NCBI GenBank assembly: GCA_007280315.1
Contig: QYQC01000195.1
Coordinates: 1-9,913, forward strand
DNA from: Betaproteobacteria bacterium
GTDB taxonomy: Bacteria > Pseudomonadota > Gammaproteobacteria > Burkholderiales > SG8-39
Direction of reading: 5' to 3'
DNA: 9,913 bases
Part shown: piece by piece, positions 5,701 through 9,913 of the stretch
Layout of the letters: every line of letters starts with the position of its first letter
How positions within the stretch are numbered: the stretch's first letter is position 1
Notes under the pieces: generated by a model
Databases searched by the model: none
Told to the model about the DNA's origin: nothing
The model's input: only the letters and a program-made list of their open reading frames with translations
Translations under genes and position numbers: made by a program

Positions 5701-6934
5701 CGCGCCCTCAGCCGATTCGACCACCGGGACGCCGGCGCGGGTGCCCGGCGCGCCGACCTTGGGGGCGGTCGTTCTCGCCGGCAGCGGCCGCGCATCGGTG
5801 AGCTTCACCCCGCCCGCCAGCAATGGCGGCAGCGCGATCACGCATTATGTCGCCATCGGATTTGCCAATGAGCAGGAGAAGGAAGCCACCATGGGCGGCC
5901 TCGCCGGCAGGGGAGCGGCGAGCCCGATCCTGGTTCACGGCATGGCCTACGGCACGCCGTATTACTTTGAGGTAAGAGCGGTAAACGCGCTCGGAGAAAG
6001 CGAGCCGTCGGTCGCTTCGGTGGCGATCACGAATGACGCGCCGCCGACCGTGCCCGACGAAGCGGTCGCGATCGTTGCCACGGCCGGCAACGCCAGAGCC
6101 GCGGTCGGTTTTGGTGCGCCGGCGGAAAACGGCAGCAAAATCACCAAATACACGGTCACGTCCAACCCCGGCGCGGTCGCGGCGAGCGGAACTGCCAGTC
6201 CGATCATCGTGACGGGCCTTGCCAATGACACGGCATATACCTTCACCGTCGTCGCGACAAACGCGGTCGGCGACGGTCTTGCTTCGCTGGCCTCGAATTC
6301 GGTTACGCCATCTGCGACAACGCTGGTCGGTACTGCCGCACAAGTCAGCATGGGCTGGAACCTGCTGGGCAACAGCGCCGCGCCATTGGACGTAGTCGGC
6401 GCCTTCGGCGACACCACAAAAGTACAGACGGTGTGGAAATGGCTGCCGGCGTCGAGCAAGTGGGCGTTCTATGCGCCGTCGCTCGTCGGACAACAACTCA
6501 TCGATTACGTAGCAGGCAAGGGTTACGAAGTGCTCACCGGCATCAACAGCGGCGAGGGCTATTGGGTGAACGCCAAAGTCGCATTCACCGCCCAGTTGCC
6601 GACAGGCACTCCAAAACCCACAGCGGACTTCCAGGATACCGCGATTGCCCGGGGGCTTCCGGCCGGCTGGAATTTGCTTGCGATCGGGGACAATAAGACG
6701 CCGCGCGCGTTCAACAGCGCGATCGGCCTGGTCCCGGCCGCGACCGGTGATATCCCGACCAATGTCACCACCCTGTGGGCGTGGGATTCGACGCTGGCCA
6801 ACTGGTACTTCTACGCACCGAGTCTGGACAAGAGCGGAGGATTGGCGAACTACATCGCCGCCAAGGGGTATCTCGATTTCGGCGCGACCAGGACACTCGA
6901 CCCGATGACCGGATTCTGGGCCAACAAGCCCTGA
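2798..6934 (+). CDS. exported beta-propeller (BNR/sortilin-like) protein with four FN3 domains and a duplicated C-terminal module
   Basis: 1378 residues from ATG 2798; ATG 2810 is an alternative that keeps the same signal peptide and is better spaced from the AGGA at 2795-2798. A TTG at 2756 in frame is unlikely. Domains: signal peptide 1-27 (cleavage ALA/Q); a region of about 100-790 made of repeats with Asp-box motifs (S-x-D-x-G-x-T-W), clear at about residues 196, 251, 305, 350, 395, 539, 700 and 743, as in sortilin/VPS10, BNR-repeat and GH74-type propellers; four fibronectin type III domains at about 795-882, 888-980, 981-1083 and 1085-1175; then two copies of a module (about 1177-1268 and 1285-1378) with GWNLL, W-x-W, FYAPSL, GKGY and G(Y/F)W-N signatures. 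Likely extracellular: adhesion, ligand binding or polysaccharide processing. Asp-boxes are structural and do not show enzyme activity. The last module matches the gene tail at 1-284. Confidence 0.92.
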   Translation: MIKTMKTLKNTLVLIPLLLLAPLPALAQITESPARANSAPGPIDLATEAARFRALSLKNEHGTIPLNGLSDAFDQRQRLVVRPSSDRSELSRGAGTASNKWTELGPSNIGGAIRSIVIHPTNPEKNWVGSVTGGIWATSNATTGALWKPVNDFMPKLVYTSLLINPADANVMYAGTGVCTSNLTRDQITGGGILKSTDGGTTWATLAATSPDTDVSSWLCINKLAMHPTNPNILLAATAGRYGNVSAIWRSSDAGVTWTSVGGGGAQPDTGVILPAIVLPKDIAFDPNDGNKAMAGGNDGDIAYSQDGGVTWTKVSLVSGGQRTMIAYAKATPNLVYASVDRNQGEIYVSANGGVTWKFVANSKHLSQGFNASVIWVDPVDSRHVVVAGMDIHRSTDGAETFKKISTWQASPRSPHADHQVIVNDSGYNGTTNRRIYNTNDGGVYRANDISLANDGADPASNGWTFLNNGLAITQFYGGSGLTGARISGGTQDNGTLAYAGTGTLWNTIWGGDGGYSALDGTDTNFLYGEYVFLDIFRSTDGGATDAFQAPGRGIICKGIAEANVQDCGGSGKANFIAPFILDPNNSSRMLAGAASLWVSSDVKSAAPTWRAIKPPHPEDGNYISAIAVAKGNSDVIWTAHNNGEIFRTSNGTAATPVWTQVSSATTPARFVTRIYIDNDNANRVYATFGGYTAGNLWRTTDNGANWTDISGVLPQAPIRGFARNPTKADWLYVGSEVGLFTSEDGGANWFTTNDGPANVSVEELFWLDNSNLVAVTFGRGMFRTNVDGTTTATAPGAPVIGTATAGNASATVSFTAAAANGSAVTAYTVTANPGALTASGQASPIIVSGLVNGTSYTFTVTATSGAGTSLSSGASNSVSPNAGVALSAPNAPSIGSVAFGDGTGRVTIVAPNSNGGSPITGYTVTSNPAGGVDANAASAQLAHTITGLTNGVAYSFKAVAINAIGTSAPSADSTTGTPARVPGAPTLGAVVLAGSGRASVSFTPPASNGGSAITHYVAIGFANEQEKEATMGGLAGRGAASPILVHGMAYGTPYYFEVRAVNALGESEPSVASVAITNDAPPTVPDEAVAIVATAGNARAAVGFGAPAENGSKITKYTVTSNPGAVAASGTASPIIVTGLANDTAYTFTVVATNAVGDGLASLASNSVTPSATTLVGTAAQVSMGWNLLGNSAAPLDVVGAFGDTTKVQTVWKWLPASSKWAFYAPSLVGQQLIDYVAGKGYEVLTGINSGEGYWVNAKVAFTAQLPTGTPKPTADFQDTAIARGLPAGWNLLAIGDNKTPRAFNSAIGLVPAATGDIPTNVTTLWAWDSTLANWYFYAPSLDKSGGLANYIAAKGYLDFGATRTLDPMTGFWANKP
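5180..6322 (+). repeat. four tandem fibronectin type III units within the large exported protein
   Basis: Each unit starts near a P-G/N-A-P or comparable proline motif and has the Y-x-V-x-(S/A)NP strand, a G-L-x-N/D-G/D-T-x-Y-x-F core and an AxNAxG-type end. Units 1 (from 5180) and 4 (from about 6050) are the most alike: both contain ATAGNA, YTVT-NPGA, ASPIIV-GL and ASNSV-P. Unit 2 (from about 5459) and unit 3 (from about 5738) are more diverged, and unit 3 has an insertion around the NEQEKEATMGG stretch. This suggests duplication within the gene. Confidence 0.8.
6326..6934 (+). repeat. tandem pair of an unnamed C-terminal module
   Basis: Copy 1 (about 6326-6600) and copy 2 (about 6650-6931) share order and spacing of motifs: GWNLL, then a variable loop, V-T-(V/L)-W-(K/A)-W, W-(A/Y)-FYAPSL, a Y-x-A-x-KGY motif and a G-(Y/F)-W-(V/A)-N end. 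A Thr/Pro-containing linker (TGTPKPTADFQ) separates them. The copies are diverged from each other but copy 2 is much closer to the tail encoded at 1-284, so the duplication predates the split between the two genes. Confidence 0.82.
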
Positions 6935-7031
6935 ACGAGAGTGCAGGAGGAGACGCGCGTCGCTCGCGGATGCAGTATGGGTGTACCATGAAGTAGCGCC
7001 GGGCCTGGCGGGCCTGCGAGGCGCGCTAACC

Positions 7032-7036
7032 GGAGG
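7032..7036 (+). promoter_or_regulatory. ribosome-binding site of the dodecin gene
   Basis: GGAGG eight bases before ATG 7045. The 110 bases between the large gene and this start show no clear intrinsic terminator or promoter, so read-through from the large gene is possible. Confidence 0.7.
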
Positions 7037-7044
7037 ATTTTGAA

Positions 7045-7263
7045 ATGGCGAAGAGTTCGAATGGCGTCTACAGGATCATCGAGGTAGTCGGAATCAGCAA
7101 GACGTCGTGGGAGGACGCGGGCAGGAAGGCGGTGGAAACCGCGTCCAAGTCGCTGCGCGACCTGCGCGTGGCCGAAGTGACCAAAACCGACATGAAGGTG
7201 GAGAACGGCAAGGTGACCGCGTTCCGCACCCGGGTGGCGTTGTCGTTCAAATACGAGGCTTGA
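7045..7263 (+). CDS. dodecin family protein, calcium-dodecin/SecE2-like type
   Basis: 72 residues, the normal dodecin length. The beta-alpha-beta-beta fold is evident: strand VYRIIEVVGIS, the S-x-TSWEDA helix start at 18-25, helix to about 38, strand RVAEVTKTDMKV (41-52), an ENGK turn and strand VTAFRTRVALSFKYE. Dodecins form dodecameric shells; classical members store riboflavin, FMN or FAD between stacked tryptophans at the start of the second strand. Here that position holds Val/Ala (RVAEV, 41-45) and there is no Trp other than Trp22, as in the mycobacterial SecE2 protein (Rv0379) described as a calcium-binding dodecin. Flavin storage is therefore doubtful. The gene lies 110 bases after the large exported-protein gene on the same strand and converges with the NTF2-like gene. 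Confidence 0.93.
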   Translation: MAKSSNGVYRIIEVVGISKTSWEDAGRKAVETASKSLRDLRVAEVTKTDMKVENGKVTAFRTRVALSFKYEA

Positions 7264-7323
7264 GTCCGCGCGCTCAAGCGCGAGCACTACCGCTTCGAAA
7301 GACTATAGCTGAATGCGCCGGGA

Positions 7324-7359
7324 GGGCGCCACGCGCGGCTGACACGCGCCGCGGCGCCC
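7324..7359. other. large nested hairpin between convergent genes, possible bidirectional transcript end
   Basis: GGGCGCC (7324-7330) pairs with GGCGCCC (7353-7359), and inside it GCGCG (7333-7337) pairs with CGCGC (7345-7349) around a seven-base loop. It lies in the 134-base gap between the convergent dodecin gene and the NTF2-like gene. No T-tract follows on either strand, so it may protect 3' ends or act with Rho rather than be an intrinsic terminator. Confidence 0.42.
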
Positions 7360-7397
7360 GTCCCTGACGATTCTGTGTCGCGTCGGCGCAATCCGGC

Positions 7398-7787
7398 TCA
7401 GCCGTTGCGCTGCAGCATCTGGCCCATCATCTGGTGCAACGCGTTGATGGCCTTCAACGGTCTGACCATGACTTTGAAGTTGCTGATCTGGCCGGCGGCA
7501 TTCCATTCGATCATGTCCACGCCGTTGATCACGATTGCGTTGCAGGTGCATTGGAATTCGAGCACCGCAGAGTGTTCGCCATACCACGCATTAAGGTAGC
7601 GAAAGGTATCGTTGTTCAACACCTGCATTGCCGCCTCCAGATATTTTCGCGTTATTTCCTTGCCGACTTGCGGCGCATGCACCACCGGCGATTGAAATAT
7701 CACGTCGTCTGCAAGCAGTTCATCCAGGCCCCGCGCGTCGCGCGCGGCGACGATCGCATGCCAGCGTTCCATGACAGTAGGAATCAT
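7398..7787 (-). CDS. NTF2-like / SnoaL-like family protein
   Basis: 129 residues with the NTF2 alpha+beta cone layout: N-terminal helix with MERWHAIVAARDARGLDELL (6-25), the strand LADDVIFQSPVV (25-36), a helix around 45-58, the strand pair AVLEFQCTC and AIVINGVDMIEWN (74-95), and ISNFKVMVRP (101-110), the characteristic last strand. A Met-rich tail (HQMMGQMLQ) follows. Family members range from isomerases and cyclases to binding proteins; no catalytic assignment can be made here. AAGGAG (7800-7805, minus sense) lies 12 bases before ATG 7785-7787, a somewhat long spacing. It begins 27 bases after slyX stops, so it probably belongs to the same transcript. No signal peptide: cytoplasmic. Confidence 0.87.
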   Translation of the reverse strand: MIPTVMERWHAIVAARDARGLDELLADDVIFQSPVVHAPQVGKEITRKYLEAAMQVLNNDTFRYLNAWYGEHSAVLEFQCTCNAIVINGVDMIEWNAAGQISNFKVMVRPLKAINALHQMMGQMLQRNG

Positions 7788-7814
7788 TGGGGAACGATAC
7801 TCCTTATCCTGGGT

Positions 7815-8015
7815 TCAGTAGTGCGGCGGGACCTCGTTGTCCGGGTTTCCTGTCGCGTCCGGCGCGATTTCCTGCAGCTGCTGGCGCAGTGCGCGGATGT
7901 CCTGCTGCAGCTGGTCTATCTGCTGCTGCTGGCGATACACCGTGCGGTTGAGCGCTTCGAGCAGATCGTCCGCCAGACTCATCTTGGCTTCGAGTTCGTC
8001 CAATCGTGGTTCCAT
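7815..8015 (-). CDS. slyX: SlyX family protein
   Basis: 66 residues, close to the ~70 usual for SlyX. The protein is almost entirely one heptad-rich coiled coil (LDELEAKMSLADDLLEALN, then QQQQIDQLQQDIRALRQQL), followed by a short charged linker and the PPHY C-terminus that marks SlyX. The name comes from a position next to slyD in enterics; the molecular role is not established. The ATG at 8013-8015 lies eight bases after the stop codon of the Pat-like gene (8024-8026), so the two are almost certainly translated from one mRNA; its ribosome-binding site (weak GAGA) overlaps that stop. No slyD is visible in this window, so the context differs from that of enteric slyX. Confidence 0.93.
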   Translation of the reverse strand: MEPRLDELEAKMSLADDLLEALNRTVYRQQQQIDQLQQDIRALRQQLQEIAPDATGNPDNEVPPHY

Positions 8016-8023
8016 GACTTATC

Positions 8024-9913
8024 TCAAGCCCTGGTCAGGTCCAGCTCGGCATGCATCTCGGTTTCGATGCGTTTCAGCGTGAATCCGACCTTGCGCGAAA
8101 CGCGCTGCATGGCGACATTGTCGCTGAGGATGGTGGCGATGATGCGATCGAGTTTTTCGTCACGGCCGATCTGCACCAGGCGGCGCAGGAGTTCGACACC
8201 GAAACCGTGGCCCTGCCAGGCGTCGCTGACGAGGATGGCAAACTCGGCTTCCGCCGATTGATGCAGTTTGCTCAGGCGCCCGATCGCCAGAATGGCGCGC
8301 GCCCCGCTGTCCGGATCGGTGCGCTCTACCACCAGCGCCATCTCGCGGTCGAAATCGATATAGCACAGGCGCGTCAGGCGTTCGTGCGCGACGCGCTGGC
8401 TGTACTGGATTAGGTGGAAGTAGCGCATGTACACGCTTTCCTCGGACAGGGTCGCATGGAAGCGCACCATCAGCGGCTCGTCCTCCGGGCGTATCGGACG
8501 GATGGTGACCGCCATGCCGGTCTTCGACGTCCATGGCGAAACGTATTGCGCCGGGTAAGGCCGTATCACCAGTCGCGGCAATTGCGCCTCGCCGACCTCG
8601 GCCCCGTGCAAAACGATGCGCGCGTCGAGGGCGGTCAGGCCCGTACCCGGCGCGCCTTCGCCCGGGGCAGGCGCCGCGAGCAACGGGTTGATGTCGATCT
8701 CCCTGATCCAGCGTTGTTCCACCACCAGCTGGCTGAATCGCACCAGCAGACCCGCCAGCGCGGCGAGATCGACCGGCGAGCGCCCGCGCACGCCGAGCAA
8801 CGCCTTGTGGATGGTCGTCTGCTCCATCATGCGCCGCGCCAGCGTGGTATTGAGCGGCGGCAGCGCGAGCGCGCGGTCGCGGAACACCTCGACCAGCTGC
8901 CCGCCGGCGCCGAACAACAGCACCGGGCCGAATTGCGCATCGATGCTGCTGCCGAGGATCAGCTCGTAGCCCTCAAGCCGGACCATGGGCTGCACTGTGA
9001 CGCCGAGAAAATGTTTGCCGCCGCCTGCCGGCTTCTCGGCCGCGGCTGCGGCTGCGGACTCGATCGCACGATAAGCGCTTCGCACCGCCTGCGCGTCGGC
9101 AAGATTCAGGCGTACGCCGCCGACATCGGTCTTGTGCGTGATGGTGTGCGAATGCAACTTGAGCACCACCGGATAGCCGATCGCATCCGCGCATTGCACC
9201 GCCTCGTCTTCGCTGCCGGCAATGTGCGTTGCCACCGTGGGGATGCCGTAGGCCGCCAGCACCTGTTTCGATTCGAATTCGGACAGCAGGTAGCGGCCGG
9301 CGGCGCGCGCTTCGTTGATTATCTGCTTGACCCGTGCGCTATCCGGCGCCACCTCGGACGCGGACTCGACCAGCGTCGGGGTTTCGTACAGCGCACGCAG
9401 GTTATAAGCGTAGTGCCACATCAGGTTGAAGGTGCGCGTGGCGGTGTCGGGATAACCGAAGGTCGGTATGTTCGCCTGATTCAGCAGCGCTTCGCCGGCG
9501 GCCACGTCCTTTCCACCCATCCAGCTCGCCAGCACCGGTTTGCCCCGTGTGCTGGCGAACGCGGTGAGGCGCCTGGCGGTTTCGGTCGGGTCGGTCATCG
9601 CCTGTGGCGTGAGTACCACCAGCAGACCGTCGCTGTTCGGATCCTTTGCCGCGATTTCGAGCGCCTGCGCATAGCGCTCCGGATCGGCGTCGCCGAGAAT
9701 GTCGATCGGATTGCCGTGGCTCCAGTGCGGCGGCAGCACCTGATCCAGCGCCTGCAGCGTTGGCGCGGACAACTCCGCCAGCTCCCCGCCGAGCGCGATC
9801 AGGGTGTCGGTGGCGAGCACGCCCGGTCCGCCGGCGTTGGTGACGATGGTCAGGCGCGGGCCCGCGGGGCGCGGCTGCTTCGCCAGCACCTCGGCCATGT
9901 GGAACAGGTCGGA
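8024..9913 (-). CDS. NDP-forming acyl-CoA synthetase-like protein fused to GNAT acetyltransferase (Pat/PatZ-like), N-terminus outside window
   Basis: 629 residues are visible; the frame is open through the right edge, and relatives are around 900 residues, so roughly 270 (CoA-binding domain and the first part of the succinyl-CoA-ligase domain) are missing. Counting from the Met at 9896-9898: flavodoxin-like ligase domain 15-175 (IVTNAGGPGVLATD, PPHWSHGNPIDILGD); ATP-grasp 195-410 with the lysine of VVLKLHS (247), HKTDVGGV, the FGPVLLFGAGG loop and EIDINPLL; GNAT 464-615 with TIRPIRPED, the catalytic-side AEFAILVSD strand and the acetyl-CoA pyrophosphate loop QGHGFG (562-567). Salmonella Pat and E. 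coli PatZ of this architecture acetylate lysines, including on acetyl-CoA synthetase. The ligase phospho-histidine lies outside the window, so ligase activity cannot be judged. First gene of the slyX operon as seen here. Confidence 0.93.
   Translation of the reverse strand, partial: SDLFHMAEVLAKQPRPAGPRLTIVTNAGGPGVLATDTLIALGGELAELSAPTLQALDQVLPPHWSHGNPIDILGDADPERYAQALEIAAKDPNSDGLLVVLTPQAMTDPTETARRLTAFASTRGKPVLASWMGGKDVAAGEALLNQANIPTFGYPDTATRTFNLMWHYAYNLRALYETPTLVESASEVAPDSARVKQIINEARAAGRYLLSEFESKQVLAAYGIPTVATHIAGSEDEAVQCADAIGYPVVLKLHSHTITHKTDVGGVRLNLADAQAVRSAYRAIESAAAAAAEKPAGGGKHFLGVTVQPMVRLEGYELILGSSIDAQFGPVLLFGAGGQLVEVFRDRALALPPLNTTLARRMMEQTTIHKALLGVRGRSPVDLAALAGLLVRFSQLVVEQRWIREIDINPLLAAPAPGEGAPGTGLTALDARIVLHGAEVGEAQLPRLVIRPYPAQYVSPWTSKTGMAVTIRPIRPEDEPLMVRFHATLSEESVYMRYFHLIQYSQRVAHERLTRLCYIDFDREMALVVERTDPDSGARAILAIGRLSKLHQSAEAEFAILVSDAWQGHGFGVELLRRLVQIGRDEKLDRIIATILSDNVAMQRVSRKVGFTLKRIETEMHAELDLTRA

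Noticed and set aside
5708..6496. Minus-strand 262-codon frame antisense to the FN3 domains
   Set aside because: Arg-rich with no recognisable features; the plus strand carries unmistakable FN3 repeats here.
6952..6961. GACGCGCGTC palindrome after the large gene as a terminator
   Set aside because: A perfect palindrome without loop or T-tract; it does not look like an intrinsic terminator.
7434..8261. Plus-strand 275-codon frame across the NTF2-like, slyX and Pat-like genes
   Set aside because: It runs antisense through three well-supported genes and encodes no recognisable protein.
9040..9060. GCGGCT-type repeat tract in the Pat-like gene as a regulatory or phase-variable repeat
   Set aside because: It simply encodes an alanine-rich loop in the ATP-grasp region; the copies are imperfect and in frame.

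Overview
The window is GC-rich, with dense genes, good Shine-Dalgarno (SD) sites and a gene set (SlyX ending in PPHY, a DUF3617 protein, a dodecin, an ATP-grasp acyl-CoA synthetase fused to a GNAT domain) that fits a betaproteobacterium, probably an environmental member of the Burkholderiales/Nitrosomonadales. This placement is an inference from gene content; there is no rRNA or other marker.

Layout. (1) 1-284 is the 3' end of a plus-strand gene whose C-terminus closely matches the C-terminus of the large gene at 2798-6934, so two surface-protein paralogues flank the next block. (2) 373-2018 holds four small minus-strand genes: a two-helix membrane protein, a 76-residue exported protein with a TonB-box-like motif, an exported DUF3617 protein, and a 65-residue conserved-looking hypothetical. 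(3) 2019-2797 has no intact convincing gene. It holds a textbook minus-strand terminator, a decayed amidase 3' end in the same direction, several small palindromes, and a short plus-strand ORF with a very strong ribosome-binding site. (4) 2798-6934 encodes a 1378-residue exported protein: signal peptide, a large BNR/sortilin-like beta-propeller region with Asp-boxes, four fibronectin type III domains, and two tandem copies of a C-terminal module that I cannot name. (5) 7045-7263 is a dodecin of the type lacking the flavin-stacking tryptophan. (6) 7398-9913 is a minus-strand operon facing the dodecin: Pat-like protein (N-terminus outside the window), slyX, and an NTF2/SnoaL-like protein.

How the parts relate. 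The propeller/FN3 protein looks like an extracellular adhesin, binding protein or polysaccharide-active protein; its C-terminal module is shared with the neighbouring paralogue and may mediate surface retention or secretion. The Pat-slyX-NTF2 genes are tightly spaced and probably co-transcribed, with the Pat-like protein linking acyl-CoA state to lysine acylation. I see no phage, transposon, CRISPR array, tRNA or rRNA. The best candidate for something undescribed is the tandem C-terminal module and the pair of paralogues that carry it.
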